A DNA stretch of 64,000 nucleotides. Source: CAYRTV01 sp964505785 (lineage in GTDB: Bacteria; Acidobacteriota; Aminicenantia; Aminicenantales; Aminicenantaceae). This document shows, piece after piece, positions 24,309 to 33,592 of the stretch. Every line of letters begins with the position of its first letter. Positions within the stretch are counted from its first letter, which is position 1. The position numbers and the translations under genes are program-made. The DNA is taken from NCBI GenBank assembly GCA_964505785.1, contig CAZDJZ010000006.1:54765-118764 (forward strand), read 5' to 3'. Under the pieces are notes generated by a model that searched no databases, was not told the DNA's origin, and saw nothing but the letters and a program-made list of their open reading frames with translations.

Positions 24309-27089
24309 TCAGGTTGTGCGGAACAGAGCCACCGGAAAATGATTAAAAAGGACGGCGGCCGGGATGAGGCCGGACAAATTTTCAACCTGCCCTGTTAAAA
24401 CATTTTCCCAAAGTGCCGGAGCTTCAGCCTGCAAGGCAATACCAGTGTCCCCCCAGCAAGCCTGGGATGGATCCTGATCTTCATTCATTAGTCCGGTTAT
24501 CAAGCGGGGAACCGCCGCCAAAACCCAACTGGTCTTATTCTTTCGCACAAAAGCTATTATACTGTTTTTCCGGCTTCCGGATACCCGAAGCGGTAAATAT
24601 TCTCCATTCTCGAAAACCTTGCGGCATATCCGCCTTAATCTAAGACCTTTCCAGATCAAATAAAGTTTGATCCATCCCGACTCACGTTCTTTCCACAACC
24701 GGGCAAGGTGTCCTTCACCGCATTCATTGTCTTTTATTTTATTCAGGCAGTTTTTCCTGTATTGAAAATCCACCGGTCTTCGGTTATCCGGATCCACCAA
24801 GCTGAAATCCCACAATTCACAACCCTGGTAAAAATCCGGCACCCCCGGCAGGGTCATTTTCAATAAAACCTGAGCGAGAGAATTGACAATTCCGTACTGA
24901 GCTATCCGGTGCTGAAAAGGAATAAAATCCCGGATAAATTCACTGTTGCTCTGCATAATTTTATAAAAAAAATGCACAAAAGCCCGTTCATAATCTTTGT
25001 CCGGACGCAGCCAGGCAGAATGGACTTTTGCTTCCCGAACCGCTTTGTTCAGGTATTCTTCAATCCGTTTATAATATTGATTCATTCGGCCTGTATCAAA
25101 AGGGTAAGAACCGATCAGGGTTTGATACAATAAATATTCATCATTGGCGTCGGGAGCCGGATTCCCTTGCAGCTGGGTTTTAAACCTCAAATTCATTTTA
25201 CTCCAATGACGGATCTTCCGTTCCCATTCTCCAGGCATTTCCGACAAGACATTGATCCGGGCCCTCACATCTTCCCCTCTTTTATTGTCATGAGTAGCGG
25301 ACGCGTTTAAAGAAAACGGAGATTTTTGCTGCCTGGCCCGGTTCCAGGCATGAAAGGTTCCGACATCAGATCCGAACTTGTCCGGATCACCTCCGACCTC
25401 ATTCAGAGATATCAGCGGATGATAAACATACAGTAAAGTATCTTCAAAACCCTTGGCCATAACCGGCCCGGAGTATTGTTGGAATTTCAGGGAAAATTCC
25501 TTCCCGTTTTGCTTCATCTCCTCTTCCCAGCTTGAATCCCACTGCATCAAAAGACATTGCTCAATGAAGGAACATTCATGCTCCATGTCCGGAATATGCC
25601 GACAGGCTGCCTTTACGGCTGCACGGATAACGTTTCGGTCATATTCCCGAATCGATTCATGGGAATGATAGGTTCTGTAGACTGGAAAACGCGCTAGAAT
25701 CTCCACCAATGTACGCTTCAAACCATACATGGTGAAATCCTGGCCGCTCCGGTGGCATTCTGCGATTTTTTTCACACTTCGGGCCAGATTATCGATATCC
25801 CCGGCCATGTTTTTTCCAATGATCAGCCGTTTTGTATCCGCTGATAATTCTGAATAAGATTTTCTTATCCCCGTAAAACGCAAGTACAGCTTTTTCCAGC
25901 GGCCCTTCGGGTCATCCCGGCAAAAAATTCGGTTGATCCGGTTCATCCAATCGTAACCGGTTGTTCCCTCAACCGGGAAAGATTCGGGCAGAGTTTCATC
26001 CTCTTCTAATATTTTTTCAACAATGATATATTTGTCACCGGATATTTGCCGTAACCGTTTCAAATAATCAGCGGGATGGTAAAGCCCGTCGAGATGATCA
26101 ACCCTTAGCCCGGAAAAATATCCTTTTTCCAAATATTCCTTAACCAAAAAATGGACATCTTCGAAAACGCCCGGGATCTCCACACGGAGAGAAATTAAGT
26201 CATTTATATTAAAAAACCGCCGGTAATTGATCTCCTCCATAGCGGTTTTCCAGTAACTTAATCGAAAAACCTGATTATTCAACAACTCCTCCAAGGCCTG
26301 AAATGGAACCGCGGTTTCCGAATCTCGATTAACCGTCTCCAGTCTGCGGTCCATATGCATACGGATTTGCGGATTTTTCCGATAGAGTTTCCAGATACCC
26401 GCCTTGATCAAGTTCAATTGCACATTCCGCCCTTCATTCTTACCGCTGTTTTTAAATGAATCCAGATCTGAAAATAGATTGTGGAGCTTGACAAAATCAG
26501 GGTGGCCTTCACCCATTTCGTTTTTTAAATCATCCAGGTTATGTTTAAAAACCCGGCTGAAAGACTCAATTTTCAGGGGAAAACTAATATCAAAATAATT
26601 GACCGTCAGCCGGCCGTCTATGTATTTCAAAATCAGCTCCCCTTCCTCAAGAGCCTCTCCATACCGTTTTCCTAAGAAAGGAGCCAGCACCCGGCCATGC
26701 AAACCCGGATATGGGTGATCCCAATCAATATCAAAATAAGCAAAATAAGGAGAGTATTTCCCTTTTTCAAAAATATCCATCAGCCGGTGATTTTCCGGAT
26801 GAAAGGCCATGTGATTAGGAACGATATCCTGTATCCATCCAAGCTTATGCCGGCTCAAGCCTGAAACCAACTCCGCAAAACCTTCTTCTCCTCCTAAATG
26901 AGAATTAACCCGTTGAGGATTAACAATATCGTAACCATGAGCACTCCCGGTTCGTGCTTGAAAAATGGGAGACGCGTAAATATCGGAAACCCCCAAATCT
27001 TTCAAATAATCCAGGATTGCACCTGTATCCTTAAAATCAAATCCGGAATGAAGCTGCAGCCGGTAAGCAGCCAGGGGCGCTGAATTCAT
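24309..27089 (-). CDS. treY: Malto-oligosyltrehalose synthase
   Basis: 926 residues, somewhat long for a GH13 TreY but in range. It starts APLAAYRLQLHSGFDFKD, typical of TreY, with YRLQ and VSDIYASPIF. GLRVDHLDGLYHP has the nucleophile, IIVEKILEEDE the acid/base and ASATHDNKRGEDVRARI the third carboxylate and the TreY-specific THD-KR-ED block. The enzyme isomerises the reducing-end maltose unit of a glucan into trehalose, giving the substrate for TreZ. It overlaps the GH57 gene by four bases. Its TGA stop lies inside an R2 repeat copy (ACCTGA). Confidence 0.95.
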   Translation of the reverse strand: MNSAPLAAYRLQLHSGFDFKDTGAILDYLKDLGVSDIYASPIFQARTGSAHGYDIVNPQRVNSHLGGEEGFAELVSGLSRHKLGWIQDIVPNHMAFHPENHRLMDIFEKGKYSPYFAYFDIDWDHPYPGLHGRVLAPFLGKRYGEALEEGELILKYIDGRLTVNYFDISFPLKIESFSRVFKHNLDDLKNEMGEGHPDFVKLHNLFSDLDSFKNSGKNEGRNVQLNLIKAGIWKLYRKNPQIRMHMDRRLETVNRDSETAVPFQALEELLNNQVFRLSYWKTAMEEINYRRFFNINDLISLRVEIPGVFEDVHFLVKEYLEKGYFSGLRVDHLDGLYHPADYLKRLRQISGDKYIIVEKILEEDETLPESFPVEGTTGYDWMNRINRIFCRDDPKGRWKKLYLRFTGIRKSYSELSADTKRLIIGKNMAGDIDNLARSVKKIAECHRSGQDFTMYGLKRTLVEILARFPVYRTYHSHESIREYDRNVIRAAVKAACRHIPDMEHECSFIEQCLLMQWDSSWEEEMKQNGKEFSLKFQQYSGPVMAKGFEDTLLYVYHPLISLNEVGGDPDKFGSDVGTFHAWNRARQQKSPFSLNASATHDNKRGEDVRARINVLSEMPGEWERKIRHWSKMNLRFKTQLQGNPAPDANDEYLLYQTLIGSYPFDTGRMNQYYKRIEEYLNKAVREAKVHSAWLRPDKDYERAFVHFFYKIMQSNSEFIRDFIPFQHRIAQYGIVNSLAQVLLKMTLPGVPDFYQGCELWDFSLVDPDNRRPVDFQYRKNCLNKIKDNECGEGHLARLWKERESGWIKLYLIWKGLRLRRICRKVFENGEYLPLRVSGSRKNSIIAFVRKNKTSWVLAAVPRLITGLMNEDQDPSQACWGDTGIALQAEAPALWENVLTGQVENLSGLIPAAVLFNHFPVALFRTT

Positions 27090-29518
27090 GGGCTTTTAAC
27101 TCCTAAAAAAGCACCTATTCTGCGGAAACAGGACACCCATTCCCGGGCTTTTTGATTGCCGAGCTCTGCTTTTTTGGCCATCTCCGCGAAATGCTCCCTG
27201 GTCAGCACAAAATAGATGTTCTGGCTTTCCCATAAATCAGGTTGAATCTCCATTTGATTAAAAAGCAAAAAAAGGTCTTCAGCAGTTTTCAGCAGCTTCG
27301 TTTTCTGTGGGGAGCTCATAATGTCCTTCATGAGCCGGCTTAATCTTTGCTTAGCAAGAAGGTTCAAGCCCGCTTTATCTAATGAAAAAGAAAAACGCTG
27401 GAACTTTTCAGCGAGTTTTTTAAGTTTTGCCATATCGGGATTTTTCCTGCCCAGTATTTCTTTAAAGTCATGATTAAGAATAATTTCTACCGGTGCGGCC
27501 AAAGCTTTGGGGAGTGGAATTTTCATTTCTTTCATAGCTTGAATGATGGGGTATTGATGTTCATATATCTGCCGGAAATTTCCTTCAATGCTTTCCATGC
27601 TGGATTCAAGAATGCGTTCCATCACCTTCCGTTTTTCATCCCGGAATAAATGCCAGAGCGAATAATTGTGGCCGGCAAAATAATCATCCATGCTGTTGAT
27701 AACACTGGTTATGTCGCTGCGGCGGAAATTTTCACGTATAGCATGCATCATTTCATTGAATTCTTTTTCACCCCTGTAAGGACGAACACCGCCCATGACA
27801 TTATGGTCTCCGAAATGCAGGACGGCAAAACCCAGACGTTCCTCTTCCCATAGTATTTCAGAACGAAGTTTGACCCGCCCAACGGCCACTTTTTGTTTTC
27901 CGGCTTCCTCCTGATGGTACGTTTCTTTTTCGGCGGAATAACAGTTTATCCTGACTTTCTCCGGATACTCTTCAAATAAGGAAGAAATGGCATAGTGAGC
28001 ACCTACCCGAGACAAATCCAGCACAGCCGGCTTAACATTCTTTTCATAGATCCACGCACCATTGCCAAAACCAGGAACATTGCTGGGAGCTTTTTCTAAA
28101 TTTTTGACAAAACCGGTCTCATAGTCTTCTCCTGACAGGTCCTGCGCCAATTGCAGCGCCCGGGCCGCATACTGCATCACCTGAACGGTTTCAATTCCGG
28201 AAATATCATCAAAAAACCAGCCGCAGCTGGTATACATCAGCATCGCATTCCTCTGCATCTCAAGAAGTTTAAGTATTTTGACCATGTCTTCCTGATGCAG
28301 TTCCCGTTTGACCTGAGTGGAGAGGAATTTCTCCACAGCTCTCCGGTCCCGGTCCAGCACCACCTCGACATAACGGTTTCGGACCTCCCACGGATCTCCG
28401 GAGGAATATAACTTTATTTCCTTTTCAAAAAGAACTCTCATGCGATCGCGCAGTTCATCCAGGGCTTGTCTTAAGGGCGCCCTCCATTCCTGCGTCCACC
28501 CCGGATGCATACCGGAGCTGCAGCCGCAATCGCTGCGCCATCTTTCCACTCCGTGGATACAGCTCCAGGAGCTGTACTCCCGAATTTTCACTTCATCTTC
28601 CGGAGGATATTTTTCAAGATATTCCGCATAAATTGTGATTCGGGCCAGGTCTTTGTTTTCCAGATGATGGAGGCAATAGGACAAAGCCATATCTCCGAAA
28701 CGGTTATGGTGTCCGAAGGTTTCTCCATCAGTCGCGATATGGACGAGAGGATTTGATTCAGCATTATTTTCAGGAAAAGACCGAAGCAGCCGGCCGGCAA
28801 AGGCTTCCCCGTTTTCCAGCAGTTTGCCGAAAGCCACATCATGCGCAATAGGTCCATCATAAAAAAAGACAGCCATGGCTTTCCCGGATGGCAGCAGGCA
28901 GCGGTATGGCTTGCTCGGATCAATACCGGTGTTATGAATTTCATTCCATTCTTCTTCATCCTTGTGCCGGACGGCTGAAGCCTGATGAGGAGCTAAAATC
29001 ACGAATTTAATCCCCTGTTCCGCCATGATTTCCATCGTTTCCATATCGACAGCCGTTTCCGGTAGCCACATGCCTTCCGGATCCCGTCCGAATCTGGACT
29101 GGAAATCATTCAGTCCCCACAAGACCTGCGTCCACTTGTCCCGGCGGTCAGCCAGGGGCATAATCACATGATTATATATCTGGGCCAGAGCGCTTCCATG
29201 GCCGGAAAATTTATCCCGGCTGCGTTTATCCGCCTCTAAAATCGCCTGGTAAACCGCCGGGGCTTTATTCTCCAGCCAGGAGAGTAAAGTGGGGCCGAAA
29301 TTAAAACTCATTTGAGAATAATTATTGACAATATCCACGATTCTCTTTTCATCATCCAGAATCCTTGAAAAAGCGTTCGGCTCATAGCATTCAGCTGTAA
29401 TCCGTTCATTCCAGTCATGATAAGGATAAGCCGAATCCTGAATTTCAATTTCTTCCAGCCAGGGATTTTCCCGGGGCGGTTGATAAAAATGGCCATGTAT
29501 ACAAATCCAGCGGTTCAT
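27086..29518 (-). CDS. GH57 family protein with DUF3536 C-terminal region
   Basis: 810 residues. The N-terminus WICIHGHFYQPPRENPW is the opening motif of the GH57 catalytic barrel; GMWLPETAVD carries the expected nucleophile glutamate, and HIATDGETFGHH is another conserved block. The C-terminal half is a DUF3536-type region, with YSLWHLFRDEKRKVMERIL inside it. GH57 proteins of this type are usually annotated as alpha-amylase- or branching-like glucan enzymes; the exact reaction cannot be read from sequence. It sits between treZ and treY with four-base overlaps on both sides, so it is made in step with the trehalose-releasing enzymes and likely acts on the same alpha-glucan. Confidence 0.85.
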   Translation of the reverse strand: MNRWICIHGHFYQPPRENPWLEEIEIQDSAYPYHDWNERITAECYEPNAFSRILDDEKRIVDIVNNYSQMSFNFGPTLLSWLENKAPAVYQAILEADKRSRDKFSGHGSALAQIYNHVIMPLADRRDKWTQVLWGLNDFQSRFGRDPEGMWLPETAVDMETMEIMAEQGIKFVILAPHQASAVRHKDEEEWNEIHNTGIDPSKPYRCLLPSGKAMAVFFYDGPIAHDVAFGKLLENGEAFAGRLLRSFPENNAESNPLVHIATDGETFGHHNRFGDMALSYCLHHLENKDLARITIYAEYLEKYPPEDEVKIREYSSWSCIHGVERWRSDCGCSSGMHPGWTQEWRAPLRQALDELRDRMRVLFEKEIKLYSSGDPWEVRNRYVEVVLDRDRRAVEKFLSTQVKRELHQEDMVKILKLLEMQRNAMLMYTSCGWFFDDISGIETVQVMQYAARALQLAQDLSGEDYETGFVKNLEKAPSNVPGFGNGAWIYEKNVKPAVLDLSRVGAHYAISSLFEEYPEKVRINCYSAEKETYHQEEAGKQKVAVGRVKLRSEILWEEERLGFAVLHFGDHNVMGGVRPYRGEKEFNEMMHAIRENFRRSDITSVINSMDDYFAGHNYSLWHLFRDEKRKVMERILESSMESIEGNFRQIYEHQYPIIQAMKEMKIPLPKALAAPVEIILNHDFKEILGRKNPDMAKLKKLAEKFQRFSFSLDKAGLNLLAKQRLSRLMKDIMSSPQKTKLLKTAEDLFLLFNQMEIQPDLWESQNIYFVLTREHFAEMAKKAELGNQKAREWVSCFRRIGAFLGVKSP

Positions 29519-31371
29519 GTGTGCACCTCGCTCTTATAAACTGTAAACGCCCAGGCTGGAATTACGATCTCCTGTTCATCCGAAATCCGTTCTGGAAGAA
29601 TGCCCCCCGGACCGCCCCAGCGCTTATCGGCTGAATCCCACATCTTTTTCCAAGATCCCGGAGGAAAAGCCGTCATTTGCTGCTGGGTGCGTGAAGAAAA
29701 ATTCATCAGCATGGCAATGCGTTCTTTGCCCCGGCCCCGTAAAACCACCAAAATATTTTTCTCTTTATATTCCCTTGTCCAGAGATTGCGGTTGTCAGCT
29801 TCAGACAAAACCGGGTTCTCTTTTCTTAACTGCAGCAGGCTCCGGTAAGTATCGAGCAATATTTTGTGGGTTCCCTGGCTGCGGATGTTCCAATTCAGCC
29901 GAGAACGCTCAAATGTGGTTTCAGATTGAGGGTCAGGAAATTCTTGGGTCCCCTTAAAACCGGAAAACTCCCGGCGGCGTCCCCTGCGGACCGCATCCAC
30001 AAGATCCGGATCATTATGGCTGACAAAATAAAGAAAGGGAGATGTTTCTCCGTATTCCTCCCCCATAAACAGCATCGGAATATAAGGGGAACAAATCATA
30101 ACCCCGGCTGCCAGCTTCAGCGCATCCAGCGGAAGCAAGGACGACAATCTCTCTCCCGTCATCCGGTTTCCCGTCTGATCATGATTCTGCGTAAAGACCA
30201 CAAATTGAGAAGCAGCCCGGTCTGCCGCGGAATCACCGTGCCGGCGGCGGCGGAAACGAGAATAGTCACCAGTCAACACGTAGCTTTCCCTCAGTGATTT
30301 TGCCACATGCGCCACCGAACCAAAATCACAGTAATAACCGGATCTTTCTCCGGTCAGCAGCGCATGTAAAGCATGATGAAAATCATCGCACCATTGGGCA
30401 TCCAATCCGAACCCATGTTCATCCGGGGACCGGATGACTTTGGGATCATTTAAATCGCTTTCAGCGATTAAGAATGCTTTTTTACCCCTGTTTTGGTTGA
30501 ATTCTCTGACCTGGATGGCTAACTCCCTCAAAAACGGACGGGCGCTCATGTCGGTTATGGCATGAACGGCATCCAATCTCAGGCCGTCAATATGATAGCG
30601 GCGGAACCAGTGCAATGCATTCCGGATAAAAAAACCGCGCACTTCATCACTGAAGGCATCATCAAAATTAACGGCATCCCCCCAGGGAGTCTGGTACTTG
30701 GGCGTAAAATAGGGCCCGTAGTCATGCAGGTAATTTCCTTCAGGCCCCAAGTGATTATATACTACATCTAAAATAACACTCATATCTTTTTGATGACATG
30801 TGTTTACTAGATCCTTCAGCCCTACGGGGCCGCCGTAAGAATTCTGTACGGCAAAAGGATAGACTCCGTCATACCCCCAGTTTCTTTCACCCGGAAACTG
30901 AGCCGCCGGCATCAGGCTTACTGCATTTATGCCTAATTCCTTCAGCTGGTCCAGACGCGGGATGATCGCCTGAAATGTCCCTTCCGGTGTAAATGTACCG
31001 GTATGCAATTCATACAGGACCATTTGCTCTAAAGGAATGCCCGTCCATGAATCATCATTCCATTTAAATAAACGGTGGTCTATCACTTCCGAAAACCGGT
31101 GTACACCCTCGGGCTGATAATGGGAAGCCGGATCGGGCCTTTGGGTCTCTCCATTTAAACGGTAATAATACCGGGAACCCGGAGAAACATCATCCAGGAC
31201 AGCACTCCAGTACCCCGCCCCGGCCGGCTCAAGAGATTCCATACGTTCTGCCGGAAACACCAGACGCACCTCAACCTTATTCGCTCTAGGTGCCCACACC
31301 CTAAACCGGCATCGGTGATCCCCCAAATACACCGCTCCGATATCATCATTCGGAGAGTAAAACAAGTTCAA
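29515..31371 (-). CDS. treZ: Malto-oligosyltrehalose trehalohydrolase
   Basis: 618 residues starting at a TTG (31371) with no clear ribosome binding site, ten bases after the wHTH gene. An N-terminal carbohydrate-binding domain (CRFRVWAPRANKVEV) is followed by a GH13 barrel: DVVYNHLGPEGNYL, DGLRLDAVHAITD with the nucleophile, LIAESDLNDP with the acid/base and TQNHDQTGNR with the third carboxylate. GPEGNYL and NHDQTGNR are typical of TreZ. It cleaves trehalose from maltooligosyltrehalose. It overlaps the GH57 gene by four bases. Confidence 0.95.
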   Translation of the reverse strand: MNLFYSPNDDIGAVYLGDHRCRFRVWAPRANKVEVRLVFPAERMESLEPAGAGYWSAVLDDVSPGSRYYYRLNGETQRPDPASHYQPEGVHRFSEVIDHRLFKWNDDSWTGIPLEQMVLYELHTGTFTPEGTFQAIIPRLDQLKELGINAVSLMPAAQFPGERNWGYDGVYPFAVQNSYGGPVGLKDLVNTCHQKDMSVILDVVYNHLGPEGNYLHDYGPYFTPKYQTPWGDAVNFDDAFSDEVRGFFIRNALHWFRRYHIDGLRLDAVHAITDMSARPFLRELAIQVREFNQNRGKKAFLIAESDLNDPKVIRSPDEHGFGLDAQWCDDFHHALHALLTGERSGYYCDFGSVAHVAKSLRESYVLTGDYSRFRRRRHGDSAADRAASQFVVFTQNHDQTGNRMTGERLSSLLPLDALKLAAGVMICSPYIPMLFMGEEYGETSPFLYFVSHNDPDLVDAVRRGRRREFSGFKGTQEFPDPQSETTFERSRLNWNIRSQGTHKILLDTYRSLLQLRKENPVLSEADNRNLWTREYKEKNILVVLRGRGKERIAMLMNFSSRTQQQMTAFPPGSWKKMWDSADKRWGGPGGILPERISDEQEIVIPAWAFTVYKSEVHT

Positions 31372-31381
31372 AATGGGATAA

Positions 31382-31597
31382 TCAGGAACGGCGTTCCGAA
31401 CCTGCCAGAGAGATTAAAGTCCGGTTGCCCTCTTTCCGGTAATTGATTTTATCCTCCCTGGCCAGCCACCCTAGGGCTTGATTTACAATAACAGCCTTCT
31501 CATTCAGCATGCCGGGAAACTGAGAAATGGCGACTTCTTCTTGTTTTTGCAGAATATCCCAGATTTTCCCCGCGGTTTTACCGATTTTTTCTTTCAT
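31382..31597 (-). CDS. Small winged-helix protein, DUF2582-like
   Basis: 71 residues from an ATG with AGAGGAG upstream. The sequence runs as three helices and a beta wing: KTAGKIWDILQKQEEVAIS, then NEKAVIVNQALGWLAREDKI and NYRKEGNRTLISL. This is the pattern of PF10771 (DUF2582), a winged helix-turn-helix fold with unknown role. It is encoded inside the glucan operon between glgB and treZ, and might regulate the operon or bind an enzyme of it. DNA binding is plausible from the fold but not shown. Confidence 0.8.
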   Translation of the reverse strand: MKEKIGKTAGKIWDILQKQEEVAISQFPGMLNEKAVIVNQALGWLAREDKINYRKEGNRTLISLAGSERRS

Positions 31598-31621
31598 TTT
31601 ATATATCTCCTCTTAATTTAT

Positions 31622-31636
31622 CCTGATTTATTCAGG
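31622..31636. repeat. Palindrome CCTGA-N5-TCAGG overlapping the glgB stop
   Basis: CCTGATTTATTCAGG on the plus strand. On the minus strand the second arm starts as ACCTGA, whose TGA is the glgB stop codon. It is the same palindrome as at 4601-4615. Confidence 0.6.
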
Positions 31637-33575
31637 TTGAATTACATGGCGGTGTAAAAATCAAAACACTCAGCGGCGGAAGGGTGAGAGACAGCGAGTA
31701 AGGCCGGCCGTGAAAAGGCACCGGCCTGGCTTCCGTTTCTCCCATATTTCCCTGTCCGCTCCCCCAATATTCACGGGCATCGCTGTTCAGGGCTTCCTTC
31801 CAGATCCCTTTCTCGGAAACACCAACCCTGTAATTATGCCTGGGAACAGGAGTGAAATTGCAGACGACCAGGACCACATCCTCCGGCAAATGTCCCTTCC
31901 GCAGAAATGCCACGACACTGTTCTCCCAGTCGCTGGAATCGATCCATTCGAATCCGTTCTGCGAAAAATCTTTCTGATACAGGGCCGGAGTCTGCGAATA
32001 AAAACGATTGATATCCCGGACCCAGTTTCTCACTCCCTTATGAGACGTATACTCAAGCAAATGCCAATCCAGGCTGTGGTCATGGGCCCATTCCCGCCTT
32101 TGACCAAATTCTCCGCCCATGAACAGAATTTTCTTTCCTGGATGGGCATACATAAACCCCAGAAGCAAACGGAGATTAGCAAATTTCTGCCATTCATCCC
32201 CCGGCATTTTCTCCAGCAAAGATCCTTTGCCGTAAACAACTTCATCGTGGGATAACGGGAGCACAAAATTTTCAGAAAACGCATACCAAATACTAAAAGT
32301 GAGTTCGTTATGATGATGCTTGCGATGGACAGGATCTTTGGAAAAATATTCCAGAGTATCGTGCATCCAGCCCATATTCCATTTTTCTCCGAATCCCAAT
32401 CCTCCCAGGTGAACAGGCTTGGTAACCATAGGCCAGGCTGTGGATTCCTCGGCTATCGTTTGAATCGCAGGAAAGTCGCCATACGCCATTTGATTCAACC
32501 TGCGCAAAAAAGACATTGCCTCCAGGTTTTCCCTGCCTCCGTATTCATTAGGAATCCATTCTCCTTCCTTCCTGGAATAATCAAGATACAGCATGGAAGC
32601 AACTGCATCCACCCGCAATCCGTCGATATGATATTTATCCAGCCAGAACCGTGCGCTGCTGATAAGGAAGCTTCTGATTTCATGACGGCCGTAATTAAAT
32701 ATATAACTTTTCCAGTCCGGGTGAAATCCTTTTTTGGGGTCCTGATGTTCATAAAGATGAGTCCCGTCAAAATAAACCAGGCCGTGTTCATCGGAAGGAA
32801 AATGAGAGGGGACCCAATCCATGATGACACCGATATCATGCTGGTGGAGCTGATCAATTAAATACATGAAGTCCTGCGGAGTTCCATAACGGCTTGTGGG
32901 TGCAAAATAACCGGTGGCCTGATACCCCCAGGATCCGTAAAAAGGATGCTCCATAACCGGAAGAAATTCCACATGCGTAAATCCCAATTCCTTAAGATAA
33001 GCCGGCAGCTGTTCCGCCAACTTTCTGTAGGTTAAAAAATTTTCCGGTTTATCCCCCGGCCGGCGCCATGAGCCCAAATGAAGTTCATATACGGACATGG
33101 GTGCATCCTGGGCATTTTTTTCTTCCCGGTTTTTCATCCATTTTTTGTCTTTCCAGTTATATTCTAAATCCCAGACCACGGATGCGGTTTTGGGCGGTGT
33201 TTCACAATGGAAGGCATATGGATCGCTTTTTTTAACCTGATAGCCTTTTTCCCGGGAAAAGATATGGTACTTATAGAGATCCCCCCTTTGTATATCCGGG
33301 AAAAATCCTTCCCAGACACCGGATTCATCCCAGCGGGGGTGCAAAGAATGAGACCCGGATTTCCAATGATTAAAATTTCCTATGACGGATATCTTTTCTG
33401 CATTGGGAGCCCATACCGCGAAATATGTTCCCTTTTTTCTCTCCCGGACAACCGGGTGAGATCCAAATTTATTGTATAGGGTATGATGTGTCCCTTCTTT
33501 AAAAAGATAGATATCGTGATCATTCAGCATGGACGGCTGTCTTGAATTTTCAGGTTTACTGTTATCATCTGTCAT
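31632..33575 (-). CDS. glgB: 1,4-alpha-glucan branching enzyme
   Basis: 647 residues, GH13 with one N-terminal CBM48 domain (FAVWAPNAEKISVIGNFN). Catalytic blocks: DWVPSHFPSDEHGL, DGLRVDAVASMLYLDYSR with the nucleophile, IAEEST with the acid/base and LPLSHDEVVYGKGSL with the third carboxylate, all typical of GlgB. It forms alpha-1,6 branches in the alpha-glucan made by GlgE, 17 bases downstream of treS-mak. Its last codons run into a palindromic repeat that supplies the stop. Confidence 0.95.
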   Translation of the reverse strand: MTDDNSKPENSRQPSMLNDHDIYLFKEGTHHTLYNKFGSHPVVRERKKGTYFAVWAPNAEKISVIGNFNHWKSGSHSLHPRWDESGVWEGFFPDIQRGDLYKYHIFSREKGYQVKKSDPYAFHCETPPKTASVVWDLEYNWKDKKWMKNREEKNAQDAPMSVYELHLGSWRRPGDKPENFLTYRKLAEQLPAYLKELGFTHVEFLPVMEHPFYGSWGYQATGYFAPTSRYGTPQDFMYLIDQLHQHDIGVIMDWVPSHFPSDEHGLVYFDGTHLYEHQDPKKGFHPDWKSYIFNYGRHEIRSFLISSARFWLDKYHIDGLRVDAVASMLYLDYSRKEGEWIPNEYGGRENLEAMSFLRRLNQMAYGDFPAIQTIAEESTAWPMVTKPVHLGGLGFGEKWNMGWMHDTLEYFSKDPVHRKHHHNELTFSIWYAFSENFVLPLSHDEVVYGKGSLLEKMPGDEWQKFANLRLLLGFMYAHPGKKILFMGGEFGQRREWAHDHSLDWHLLEYTSHKGVRNWVRDINRFYSQTPALYQKDFSQNGFEWIDSSDWENSVVAFLRKGHLPEDVVLVVCNFTPVPRHNYRVGVSEKGIWKEALNSDAREYWGSGQGNMGETEARPVPFHGRPYSLSLTLPPLSVLIFTPPCNST

Positions 33576-33592
33576 TAATTCTCATCCTTTCG

